64,000 nucleotides of DNA from Mycobacterium lentiflavum (GTDB taxonomy: Bacteria > Actinomycetota > Actinomycetes > Mycobacteriales > Mycobacteriaceae). Where the stretch lies: contig NZ_CP092423.2 in the NCBI RefSeq assembly GCF_022374895.2, positions 3,348,001 through 3,412,000 on the forward strand. Direction: 5' to 3'. Both the position numbers and the translations under genes were made by a program. A model generated the notes under the pieces. It saw only the letters and a program-made list of their open reading frames with translations, was not told where the DNA came from and ran no database searches. Positions 1 to 9,600 of this stretch are shown here, in pieces (the first letter of the stretch is position 1; the number at the start of each line of letters is the position of its first letter).

Positions 1-860
1 TCCCGCACCTCTTCGATTGACAATTCGGGGCTGTAGAAGCCCTTGGTCCGTCCGATGAAGAATCGCGAAACATGGCCTGCACCAACGGTATAGACCTCAC
101 CGGACACCGGGCAATCGCGATGGGTCAAGAAGGCCGCCACCGGAGCGACCAATGCCGGATCCAGCTTCTTGAGGTATTGGTTCGTCAGGTCGTTCAGCAC
201 GGCTTGGGCCGCCGCATCGGCCGGGGGTGCGGCACTGTCGATCGAGTGCGTCAACATCCGCGTGTAGGCGATCGGGGCGACGGCGTTGACCTTGATGTTG
301 CGGTCGGAACCTTCGGCGGCCAGGACGCGGGTCAGGCCGAGCAGCCCGGTCTTGGCCGAGCCGTAGTTACTCATTCCGACGTTGCCCAGGATGCCGGCGG
401 CCGAAGTGGTATTGAGGATGCGGCCATACCCCTGCTCGCACATCGCCTTCCAGGCCGGTCTCGTCACGTGGAACGCGCCCCGCAAATGCACATCCAGCAG
501 CGGCTCGAACCGCTCGGCAGTCATCTCCTCGAACGGCGCATCCCGCACGATTCCGGCATTGTTGATCAGGATGTCGACGCGGCCCCATGTGCTCAGGGCA
601 GTGTCGATAATCGCTTGTCCCCCTTCGACACTGGTCACGCTGTGGCTGTCCGCGACGGCCTGGCCGCCCAGCTCGCGAATCTCCTGTGCAGCAGCGTCGG
701 CCGCTTCGTTGCTCGAGCCATCTCCTGTCACCGAGCCACCGATGTCGTTGACGACGACCCGCGCACCCCGAGACGCCAGCAGCAGCGCGTATTGCTTGCC
801 CAGGCCGCCACCGGCGCCGGTGACGACGGCAACCTGATCGTCGAACCTCAGCTCATTCAC
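1..860 (-). CDS. SDR-family hydroxyacyl/steroid-type dehydrogenase (3' end outside window)
   Basis: A classical short-chain dehydrogenase/reductase read on the minus strand; about 286 codons lie in the window and the gene runs off its left edge. It has the NAD(P)-binding motif TGAGGGLG near residue 15, NNAG near residue 98, and a catalytic S...YxxxK region. The look is that of the 17-beta-HSD type 4/Rv0148-like group, which oxidises 3-hydroxyacyl-CoA or steroid alcohols; the substrate is not known. The start is GTG at 858-860, which overlaps the TGA stop of the P450 gene upstream by four bases (GTGA). The two are therefore likely translationally coupled and may act on the same substrate. Confidence is high for the family and low for the substrate. 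Confidence 0.85.
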   Translation of the reverse strand, partial: MNELRFDDQVAVVTGAGGGLGKQYALLLASRGARVVVNDIGGSVTGDGSSNEAADAAAQEIRELGGQAVADSHSVTSVEGGQAIIDTALSTWGRVDILINNAGIVRDAPFEEMTAERFEPLLDVHLRGAFHVTRPAWKAMCEQGYGRILNTTSAAGILGNVGMSNYGSAKTGLLGLTRVLAAEGSDRNIKVNAVAPIAYTRMLTHSIDSAAPPADAAAQAVLNDLTNQYLKKLDPALVAPVAAFLTHRDCPVSGEVYTVGAGHVSRFFIGRTKGFYSPELSIEEVR

Positions 861-2068
861 CAACTGACCGGCAGTTCCTTCATGCCGTAGATGTCCGCTT
901 CTTTGAACTTCAGCTTGTCTGGGGGGACTGCCAATGTGAGTCCGGGCAGTCGTCGTGCCAACGTCGCGAACGCGACCTGCATCTCGACACGGGCCAGATT
1001 CTGTCCGATACACTGATGCGCGCCGTAGCCAAACCCCAAGTGCCCATGCGTATTCCGTTCAGGGTCGAACCGTTCAGGGTTATCGACGAACCCGGCGTCC
1101 CAGTTTCCGGCGGGTATGTTCATCAAGACCATGTCACCGGCCCGGATCATCTGACCGCCGAGAACGAAGTCTTCGGTCGCCACCCGGTCCACCTGGCTGT
1201 GCACGATGCTGAGATACCGCATCAACTCTTCGACGATGTTGGCGATGACCGAATTGTCGTCGGTACGGCCCAGACGTTCGTAGACCTCCGGATGCTCCAG
1301 CAGCGCAACAGTTCCCAGCGAGATCATATTCGCGCTGGTTTCGTGACCGGCAAGCATCATCACCACGCCGTTCATCGCCGCGGTCTCGCGGGTGAGCTGG
1401 CCCGTCGCGACGTAGTCGGTGACAAGGCGGCTGATCATGTCGTCGCCCGGGTCGTGCGTCCGGCGTTCCACCAAGTCCTCTATGTAGGCGTACATCTCGG
1501 CGAAGGCCTGTGCCCTGACCTCGTCGGGTGTGGCGACCTCAAGCCCCAGCGTCGAATTGCGCTGGAACAGTTCCAGGTCTTCGGGCGGCACACCCAGCAA
1601 CAGCGCTATAACCAGTGACGGGATGGGCAGCGCGAAGTCGCTGACCAGGTCGGCGGGCGGCCCATTGCCGATCATCTGTTCGATGAATTCGTCGACCATT
1701 TCCTGGATCTGCGGCCGCAGCGACTCGCAACGCCGGAAGGTGAAGTCGCGCACCAACATCCGGCGCAACCGATTGTGTTCGGGATCGTCGATGCGCGCGA
1801 ACATCACCGGCACGGTACTGTCCGGGCTCTCGGGCTTCAGCGAGGCGGGGATGGTGTCGGCGGACAGGCGCGGGTCGAGCAGCGCCGCCCTGATGTCCTG
1901 ATAGCGGCTCACCACCCAGGCCGGGTGGCCGTGATACATCGCCTTGCGCAGTCCGGGCTCGTCGCGCCAGCTGACGAACTCGGCCGGCGGGTGGAGCGGG
2001 CACTGCGTCGCACGTTGAACGGGTATGACGGGAAGGCTGGGTTCGGAGGTTTCGAAAGCGATTGACAT
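857..2068 (-). CDS. Cytochrome P450 monooxygenase
   Basis: A 403-residue soluble bacterial class I P450. The I-helix oxygen-binding motif AGHETS is present, as is the ExxR region. The heme-ligand loop FGYGAHQCIG places the cysteine thiolate at about residue 353. Length is typical for bacterial CYPs. It needs ferredoxin and ferredoxin reductase partners, which are not encoded next to it. It is the first gene of a two-gene operon with the coupled SDR, suggesting hydroxylation followed by alcohol oxidation. A divergent TetR gene starts 87 bp away across an inverted repeat, so repression by that protein is likely. The CYP family number cannot be assigned from the sequence alone. Confidence 0.93.
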   Translation of the reverse strand: MSIAFETSEPSLPVIPVQRATQCPLHPPAEFVSWRDEPGLRKAMYHGHPAWVVSRYQDIRAALLDPRLSADTIPASLKPESPDSTVPVMFARIDDPEHNRLRRMLVRDFTFRRCESLRPQIQEMVDEFIEQMIGNGPPADLVSDFALPIPSLVIALLLGVPPEDLELFQRNSTLGLEVATPDEVRAQAFAEMYAYIEDLVERRTHDPGDDMISRLVTDYVATGQLTRETAAMNGVVMMLAGHETSANMISLGTVALLEHPEVYERLGRTDDNSVIANIVEELMRYLSIVHSQVDRVATEDFVLGGQMIRAGDMVLMNIPAGNWDAGFVDNPERFDPERNTHGHLGFGYGAHQCIGQNLARVEMQVAFATLARRLPGLTLAVPPDKLKFKEADIYGMKELPVSW

Positions 2069-2093
2069 TAGCCGCGTTTCCCCATAAGTGTCA

Positions 2094-2142
2094 GTTGGCT
2101 GCCATTTGCATTAGCGTAGGACCTAACGGACTGGCAGTCAAC
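2094..2142. promoter_or_regulatory. Inverted repeat between P450 and TetR genes (putative TetR operator)
   Basis: GTTGGCTGCCA at 2094-2104 is matched by TGGCAGTCAAC at 2132-2142; the arms pair at 10 of 11 positions. Between them lies a smaller near-palindrome, CGTAGGACCTAACG. The whole lies in the 87-bp divergent gap, where a TetR dimer could repress both directions. Binding is inferred. Confidence 0.5.
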
Positions 2143-2155
2143 GAGAAGTTAAGCT

Positions 2156-2788
2156 GTGGGGATGACGGCGGTTGCCGACCGAGCCTTGCGCGCGGACGCG
2201 GCTCGCAACGTTGAGCGGATCCTGCGAGCCGCTCGGGACGTTTACAGCGAGCTGGGACCCGACGCGCCGGTGGAGGCGGTCGCACGCCGGGCCGGAGTCG
2301 GCGAGCGAACGCTCTATCGCCGGTTTCCCGCAAAGGCCGACCTGGTGCGGGCGGCATTGGATCATGGCATAGCCGAAGACCTGATGCCCGTCATTGCCGA
2401 CGCCCGCAAGTGTGAGGACGCGCTGCGCGGCCTCACCCAGCTGTTCGAAGCGACGATTGCGTTGGGCTCGCGCGAGCAGAACCTGTTGATCGCCGCGCAA
2501 CGAGCGGGGTCGCTGAGTGCCGACATGTCCGACTCACTGAACGAAGCGCTCAACGAGCTTGTACGGCGCGGTCAGCAGGACGGCGTCATCCGCGCCGAGT
2601 TGGTAGCGGCGGACCTGTTGCGCCTGATCGGAATGCTGTACAGCGTGCTGTCGACGATGGAGCCGTTTAGCGATGGTTGGCGGCGCTACGTGGCGCTGAT
2701 GCTCGACGCGATATCGACCGGTGAACGACGGCCGCTTCCGCCGGCGGCCACTTTCCGCGCAATCGACCCGGACGACTGGCCGCTGTAG
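2156..2788 (+). CDS. TetR-family transcriptional regulator
   Basis: A 210-residue TetR repressor. Residues 15-65 form the N-terminal helix-turn-helix: a helix with ILRAARDVYSELG, then VARRAGVGERTLYRRFPAK, the standard TetR recognition helix. The C-terminal part is a ligand/dimerisation domain. The frame opens with GTG; an ATG two codons downstream (2162) is an equally good start, since a GAGAAG box lies just upstream of both. It is divergent from the P450-SDR operon with an inverted repeat in the gap, so it probably controls that operon and itself. The ligand is unknown. Confidence 0.9.
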   Translation: MGMTAVADRALRADAARNVERILRAARDVYSELGPDAPVEAVARRAGVGERTLYRRFPAKADLVRAALDHGIAEDLMPVIADARKCEDALRGLTQLFEATIALGSREQNLLIAAQRAGSLSADMSDSLNEALNELVRRGQQDGVIRAELVAADLLRLIGMLYSVLSTMEPFSDGWRRYVALMLDAISTGERRPLPPAATFRAIDPDDWPL

Positions 2789-2791
2789 CGG

Positions 2792-3874
2792 TTAACCCTC
2801 GGCCCACATCGTGCCGCGCATCGTCGCGGACAGCGAAATGTCCTCCACCGCAACGAGTCCCTGCGGTGCGCGACACACCCACTCGATCGCGTTGACCACG
2901 CGACCCGCCGTCGAAATGCAGCCTGCGTCAGTGGAATCCAGCACCGGGTGCGAAAGGTGGGTGTTGATCTCGACGCGCGGCTCGCCCTCCACGACGACAC
3001 GGTGCACCCCGGTGTGACCCCCGGGCGGGAATTCCCAGTCCGGTGCCGCCGCGTTGGTGAGCCTGGTGACATGCTCGAGCGTGATCACCGGCTTGCCGTC
3101 GCGCACGCCTTCGGTCGCAAAACGCACCGCAGCCATCTGTCCCGGCTCGACCGTCATCATCGTGCAGTCGATTCGTTGTGGCGTGTACCAGGGCTCGACG
3201 CGCTGGCGCACCTCGTCGACCTTGATGTCCAGATTGTCCGCCAGACCCCGGGCCTGACCACCCCACATCGACACAATCACCCCGGGCAGAAACATCATCG
3301 GCGAATCGTCATCTTCCGTCGATCCGAACCCCATTGCAGCGCCGGTAAACTCGGCATCGTCGTAGTTCCCGTAATCGAAGATCTCCTGCACGGTGATCGA
3401 ATCGACACGAGTCGTCAGGCTGACCGCCGCATGAACGAGCGTATCGCCGGAGAAGCCGGGGTCGACGCCGTTGACGTAAAGCGAGGTGTTGCCCTCCGCG
3501 CAGGCGCGCTCCAGGGGCTCGCGCAACCAGTCTTCAGCGTGTCGTGGTGTAACCAACCAGACCATCGAGGTACCGACGACATTGGTGCCCGCGGCGAGGA
3601 ACTTGGAGATCTGCTCGATCGCTTCCATCGGCCGGGTCTCGCCCTGCGACGTGTACACCACACAATCGGCACCGAGGTTCACCAGGGCATCGATGTCGTC
3701 GGTGGCGACGATGCCGGTCGGTGCCTCGAGTCCGCACAGCTGGGCCGCGTCCATGCCGATCTTGTCTGCGCTTGCGGCGTGCACGCCGACAAGTTCGAGG
3801 TCCGGCCGGCCGATAATCGCCCGCAGCGAATGCCGGCCCACATTCCCAGTGGAAAATTGGATCACTCTGCGCAT
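2792..3874 (-). CDS. DapB-like NAD(P)-dependent oxidoreductase family protein
   Basis: About 360 residues. The N-terminus has a Rossmann fold with the glycine motif FSTGNVG close to the start, and the protein resembles the mycobacterial dihydrodipicolinate-reductase-like group (related to 2,4-diaminopentanoate dehydrogenases) rather than true lysine-pathway DapB. The start was set at ATG 3872-3874 because the dinucleotide-binding strand begins there and a GGGAAGGA ribosome binding site precedes it; a longer frame to 3952 adds an unlikely leader. It is convergent with the TetR gene, four bases from its stop. Function in metabolism is unknown; such genes often lie next to P450 and SDR genes in mycobacteria. 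Confidence 0.75.
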   Translation of the reverse strand: MRRVIQFSTGNVGRHSLRAIIGRPDLELVGVHAASADKIGMDAAQLCGLEAPTGIVATDDIDALVNLGADCVVYTSQGETRPMEAIEQISKFLAAGTNVVGTSMVWLVTPRHAEDWLREPLERACAEGNTSLYVNGVDPGFSGDTLVHAAVSLTTRVDSITVQEIFDYGNYDDAEFTGAAMGFGSTEDDDSPMMFLPGVIVSMWGGQARGLADNLDIKVDEVRQRVEPWYTPQRIDCTMMTVEPGQMAAVRFATEGVRDGKPVITLEHVTRLTNAAAPDWEFPPGGHTGVHRVVVEGEPRVEINTHLSHPVLDSTDAGCISTAGRVVNAIEWVCRAPQGLVAVEDISLSATMRGTMWAEG

Positions 3875-4024
3875 CGTTAAGTCGTCCTTCCCGTGGTGGT
3901 TACTGTATCGCCCTCTGGAAACCGGCGTAAGGGGCGCCGGAGGCAGAGCCACCGTTGGGGACGCGTTGGGAATGCGAGCTCGTCAGCATTCACGACGACC
4001 GGCTCGCTCGTCTGCAACGGCCGA

Positions 4025-6619
4025 CTAGAGCACCTGAATTTCGCCCGTCGTTCCGTCGACCTCGATCAGCGCGCCCGGCGGCAATGAGGTGGTTGCCCCG
4101 TGAACATCGACCACACAGGGGAACCCGAACTCGCGGGCCACTACGGCGGCGTGTGACATCGGGCCGCCGAGTTCTGTCACGACCGCCGCGGCGTAGCAGA
4201 AAGCGGCGGTGTACCCGACGTCGGTAACCTCCGCGACCAGAATCTCACCCGGTCGCAGATCGTCGATCGTTTCGGGCCGCACGATCCGCACCCGGCCCCG
4301 CACCCGTCCCCCGCACACACCGACGCCGCGCAGGGTGTCTCCGCTGGAAAGAGCCGGCGCCGACGTGGTGGACGGCTCCCAGCTCCCGCTGAATACCGTT
4401 GGCGGAGCGACGGTGACCAGGCGGCGCTGTTCGGCCCGGCGGCGCGCCACCAGCTTTTTGACGTCGGGCGGCAGGGCGTCGAGTTCGTCGACCAGCAGGT
4501 AGAACACGTCGTCGGCGGCGTCGAAGACCCCGGCGTCGACCATCCTGCGCCCGTACTCGCGCAGCAGCGAACGCAGCACCCAGTTGGCGCGCACCACTTT
4601 GTCGCGACGGGCCTCGCGGTCGCGGAGCTGGCGTGCGGCCAGGCGCGCGACCGGCTTGGCGCGCAGCGGAATTCGCGGGTGTTGCGGCTGAGGCGCCGTG
4701 GGAGCGCTCATTGCCCTGGCGACCATTCGAATCAGCAACTCGGGGTCATCGGCATAGCTTGTTGAGAGCATCTCGAGCTCTGCGGGGCCGCGGTGACCGA
4801 TCAACGCGAGCTCGGCCAGCACCGCGGCGTGGAATTGCGGCGCGTCGACGGCCAGCTTGTCGAGCCGCTCCCCCGGTTCGGCCAACAGCCGAACCACATT
4901 CGGATCACGTTGTGCCGCAAGGACCAACCGTTGCATGGCTTCGACCGATCGCGCACTGACCAGTTCCGGCCCCGCGGCTGCAGAGGTGTCGCGCCCACAC
5001 AAGCCGCGCAGCAACACATTGAACGCGGCGCACAGCATGAACGACGCCGAGGCCAGCACCCAACCGTGCACAACCTCGTCGCGGGCCAACACGATCAGGC
5101 TGAGCAGTCGGCGTTCGTCGAGCTGGGTCACATCTTCGGCCAGCCGTTCCAGGCGGTCGACGTCGGCGATGAAGTCGTCGGTATCGCGGGATGCCCCGGA
5201 GCTCAGGCCGACGAGATTGACACCGAACACTCCGATATTGCGAGCATTACGCAGTAGCCTTCGGGCCCGGCCGATTTCGGCAGGGCGCTGCTCGCCGAAC
5301 ACAGGCAGCGAGGCCATGCTGGGGCCGAAGAACCCGCTGTTGCTCACGATCATCGACGGCTTGGCGAACGGCACGGTTTCGGCCATGAAGTGTGCCGACG
5401 TAATCGCCCCGTACAACCGATGGGCGAACACCGCGACGGTGCGCATTGCGATTTCGCGCTGGACCATCCCGCCCGGACGCAGCCGCTCGGCAATGATGGC
5501 ACCGCCGGCGCGCAACCCGCGGACGGTCGCCGACGCCGAAGCGGGCGAAAACGGGCCCGGCAGCGCCTCGGACAAATTAGTGGCCAGGAAGGTAGGAAAG
5601 CGCGGATCGATCGGGGTGTCGAACTCCCCGTTATCCCCCGGTGGGCCAGCCAATCTGGGGATCTCCCCATCCTCGGCTGGCGCATCGACGGCCGGCAGGT
5701 CCGCGACGTTGGCCAGCCGCCACGGCAGCGATACGACCCGGTTACCCAGCGCGATGCGGCCGCGCACCGCCACCGCGAAGTCCTCGATACATTCGTCGCA
5801 GTTCCACGCCGGCTCGAATCCCCACTGCTCACGCAACCGCGCGGTATCCATCAGCGGGGCGCCGCGCACCAGCTCCAGCTCGCCGCGTCGTCCCCAAGGC
5901 AGCAACGGCCCGCGCAGCCGTACGATCGGGCGACCCAGCGCGGCGGCGATCTGACGGAACGTCTGCTCACCCGCGGCGGCGAGATTGACTGGGCCGCTGG
6001 CGATGCCGGCGTCCACCACGGCGCGGGTGAACAGGCGCAGTGCGTCGTCGAGGTGGACGACCTGTATGGGGCGATCGTCAGATCCGTCGGGAAACACCGG
6101 CGACGCCAGCAGCCCGCGCACCCAATTGTCGACGCTGCGCCCGACGATCAGCGCCGAGCGGATCGCGACCCACTCGGCGTCCGACGCGCCCAGCAGATCC
6201 TCGACTCGGGCCTGATGCACGCCGTCGGCCAGCACCGGAACGATCGGCTGCTGCTCGCGATTCGGCCCGCCGGCTCTGCCGTAGACATGCGCGGACGAGG
6301 CGAAAACAATGCGCCTGGAACCGGTCTCGGCCATCGCTTCCAGGACGTTGGCCGTGCCACCGACGTTGACCTCATGGCCGATACGTCCGTCAGGTCCGGG
6401 GCAGCGTGCCCAGGCGAGATGCGCGACGACGTCCGCGCCCCCGATGCCACGTTTCACAGCGCTCGCGTCCCGGATGTCTGCCTCGATGAAATCAGCCGCA
6501 CTCGACCAGCTTTGGGGTCGGCGCCGCGCGATCCCTACGACCTCGTGACCCTGGCTGAGTAGCCGGGCGGACAGACCGCGGCCGAGCACACCGCTGGCAC
6601 CGGTGACCGCAATTCTCAC
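4025..6619 (-). CDS. NAD-dependent epimerase / PEP-utilising mobile domain fusion protein (Rv2047c-like)
   Basis: An 864-residue two-part protein. Residues 1 to about 300 form an extended-SDR sugar epimerase/dehydratase domain starting with the Rossmann motif TGASGVLG. The last ~90 residues are a PEP-utiliser swivelling domain with the phosphohistidine-type motif GGPMSHAAVV (His at about 823). The middle is mostly helical and unassigned. The combination matches M. tuberculosis Rv2047c, which also sits directly after pks12. The gene starts 16 bp beyond the pks12 stop on the same strand, so the two probably share a transcript. A complete PEP-synthase ATP-grasp domain is not evident, so the swivelling domain may be structural or may need a partner. 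The exact role is unknown. Confidence 0.85.
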   Translation of the reverse strand: MRIAVTGASGVLGRGLSARLLSQGHEVVGIARRRPQSWSSAADFIEADIRDASAVKRGIGGADVVAHLAWARCPGPDGRIGHEVNVGGTANVLEAMAETGSRRIVFASSAHVYGRAGGPNREQQPIVPVLADGVHQARVEDLLGASDAEWVAIRSALIVGRSVDNWVRGLLASPVFPDGSDDRPIQVVHLDDALRLFTRAVVDAGIASGPVNLAAAGEQTFRQIAAALGRPIVRLRGPLLPWGRRGELELVRGAPLMDTARLREQWGFEPAWNCDECIEDFAVAVRGRIALGNRVVSLPWRLANVADLPAVDAPAEDGEIPRLAGPPGDNGEFDTPIDPRFPTFLATNLSEALPGPFSPASASATVRGLRAGGAIIAERLRPGGMVQREIAMRTVAVFAHRLYGAITSAHFMAETVPFAKPSMIVSNSGFFGPSMASLPVFGEQRPAEIGRARRLLRNARNIGVFGVNLVGLSSGASRDTDDFIADVDRLERLAEDVTQLDERRLLSLIVLARDEVVHGWVLASASFMLCAAFNVLLRGLCGRDTSAAAGPELVSARSVEAMQRLVLAAQRDPNVVRLLAEPGERLDKLAVDAPQFHAAVLAELALIGHRGPAELEMLSTSYADDPELLIRMVARAMSAPTAPQPQHPRIPLRAKPVARLAARQLRDREARRDKVVRANWVLRSLLREYGRRMVDAGVFDAADDVFYLLVDELDALPPDVKKLVARRRAEQRRLVTVAPPTVFSGSWEPSTTSAPALSSGDTLRGVGVCGGRVRGRVRIVRPETIDDLRPGEILVAEVTDVGYTAAFCYAAAVVTELGGPMSHAAVVAREFGFPCVVDVHGATTSLPPGALIEVDGTTGEIQVL

Positions 6620-6635
6620 TGACTTCCGACTTTCG

Positions 6636-9600
6636 CTATTCGTCGTCGTCGCTCAACGCGGCATTGAGCAGGTCCTCGAGGTCCATGTCCGCGATGTCCT
6701 TTTCGGCGCTCAGCCCTGCGGCCGGCACCGGCGCGCTTGTGTCTTCGGTTGCCAACGCGAGCAACAACTCCAGCACGCCCGCCTGCCGGAGTCGCTTCAC
6801 CGGAATCGAGCCCACCACACGCTGGATGTCGGCTTCCCCGGGCGCGGCGGCCGGAGTACTTTGCGGATCGGTTCCGATGAGCTCGGAGTGCATGTAGCCG
6901 GCCAGCGCGGCGCAGTTCGGGTAGTCGAAGATCAGTGTGGGCGAAAGTGCCAGGCCGGTCGCGGACTTCAACCGGTTACGCATCTCGACCGCGGTCAGCG
7001 AGTCAAAGCCGAGCTCCTGGAACGCCCGGTCCGGATCGATGGACTCCGGGCTTGAGCTCCCCAGCACCGTGGCGATATTGGAACGCACCAGATCCAGCAG
7101 CACGGCGTATTGCTCATCTTCGGGCAGGCCTTCGAGGCGTTGCAGCAGAGCTGATTTCGACTTTGCCGCGGCCAGCGAATCGTCGACCTGGCGCCGGGTG
7201 GGCGCGTTGATCAGATCGATGAACATCGGCGGCAGCGTTCCCCCGTCGAACTTCACCCGCAGCGCCGCGAGGTCGATGTGGGCCGGCAGCAGGAACGGCT
7301 CGTCGACGATCAGCGCGGTGTCCATCAAGTCCAGTGCCTGGTCGGAGGACATCGCGACGATGCCGTCCCGGCCGAACCGGGCACGATCCGCGGCACCCAG
7401 CGCACCGGTCATGGCGCTGGTCTGGTCCCACAGACCCCAGCCCAACGACATCGCCGGCAATCCGCACCTGCGCCGGTGCAGCGCCAACCCGTCCAGGAAC
7501 GAGTTAGCGGCCGCGTAGTTGGCCTGGCCGGACGCTCCGGCCAACCCGGCCATTGATGAAAACAGCACAAAGGCAGACACATCCAAGTCGCGGGTCAACT
7601 CGTGCAGGTTCCACGCGCCATCGACCTTGGCCCGCAACACCGCATCCACCCGTTCCGGGGTCAACGAGGAGATGACGGCGTCGTCGAGCATCCCGGCCGC
7701 GTGAATCACGCCGGACAGCGGTCGCGTCACCGGGATATCGGCGATCACCTTGGCCAGCGCCTCGCGATCGGCCACGTCACATGCCACCACCTGCACCTGG
7801 GCCCCGGTCGCGCTGAGCTCGGCCATTAGCTCCGCGGCTCCGGGCGCATCCAGACCACGCCGGCTCACCAACACCACATTGCGGGCACCATGCCGCGACA
7901 CCACATGACGGGCCAATGCCGAGCCCGCCATCCCGGTCCCTCCGGTGATCAGCACGGTGCCGGATGCGAGCCCACTACCGGGCCCGAAAGGCAGCGTCAT
8001 CACGACCTTGCCGATATGGCGCGCCTGGCTCAGGTACCGCAACGCCGCCGGAGCGCGTCGCACGTCAAACCTGGTGGCCGGCAACGGCCGTAGCACGTCG
8101 TCGCCGAACAGAGCGGTCAGCTCGTCCAGCATCTGTTGGATGCGCTCGGGTCCCGCCTCGAAGAGATCGAACGCACGGTAGCGCACACCCGGATGCTCAC
8201 GGGCGACCGCACCGGGCTCACGGATGTCGGTCTTACCCATCTCCAGGAAGATTCCGCCGGGGGCCACCAGCCGCAGTGAAGCGTCGACAAAATCGCCTGC
8301 CAGCGAATCCAGTACCACATCCATGCCGCGCCCCGCGGTGACCGCGCGGAATTTGTCCTCGAAGTCCAGGCTGCGCGAGTCGCCGATGTGGTCGTCATCA
8401 AAGCCCATGGCCCGCAACGTGTCCCACTTACCGCGGCTGGCGGTCGCGAAGACCTCCAAACCCAGGTGGCGGGCCAGCTGCACGGCAGCCATCCCGACGC
8501 CGCCGGCGGCCGCGTGCACCAACACCCGCTGGCCGGGCTTGGCCGCGGCCAGATCGGTCAGGGCGTAGTAGGCGGTGGCGAAAACCACCGTGGTGGTTGC
8601 GGCGGCGGTGTGCGACCAGCCGGCCGGCACCTTGGCCAGCAGTCGCTGGTCGGTAGCGGCGATGGTTCCGGTGCCATCCGGGAACAGGCCCATGACGCGG
8701 TCGCCGACCGCGAAACGGCGGTCCGGCGAGGCGGTTTCGGGCCCCGTTTCTAAGACGACGCCGGATGCCTCGATACCCATGACCGCATCAGGGTCGGGGT
8801 AGAGACCGAGCGCGATCATCACGTCGCGGAAGTTGGCCGCGATGGCCGACAGCGCTACCCGAACCTGCCCGGGCCCCAGCGGAGCGTCGGCGTCGGGGAT
8901 CCGTTCCAATCGCAGGTTCTCGAAGGTGCCGCGACTGCTCATGCCCAGCCGCCACGGGCCCTCGCCCGGTGGCACCAGGAGACCGCCGACCGCACGGCTG
9001 CCGTGGACACGGGCGATGTAAACCTTTGCACCACGCAGTAACACCTGCGGCTCGCCGGCGGCCAGTACCGCGGCGACCGCCTCGTCGTCGAGCGGTCCGT
9101 CGGTGTCGGCCAGCACGATCCGACCGGGATGCTCGGTCTGCGCCGACCGCACCAGGCCCCACACCGCAGCACCGGCCAGATCGGTGATGTCCTCCCCCGG
9201 CAACGTCATCGCGCCCCGGGTCACCACCACCAGCGTGCCTGCGCCCTCACGGGCCAACCACGACTGCAGCACCGGCAGCACCGCGCGGGTGGCGGCGTAC
9301 ACCCCGGCCAGAATGTCGTCGGCGACCGGTGCCGACTCGAACACCACCGCCGACCGTTGTCCCTCCACGGACTCCGATTCCGTTGCGCCCCAAGCGGACA
9401 CCGAGACCGGTTGTACCGAGGATGACGGCTGCACGATCCAGTCGACTTCGAAGAGCCGGTCCGGGCCCGAGTTCGAGACCGCGGCCAGCAACTGTTGATC
9501 GGTGACGGGCCGGGCGACCATCGACGCCACCGAAAGCACCGGCAGCCCAAGGCCGTCCGCCAGCTCGATGGACACGGCAGAATCTCCTACCGGCACGATC

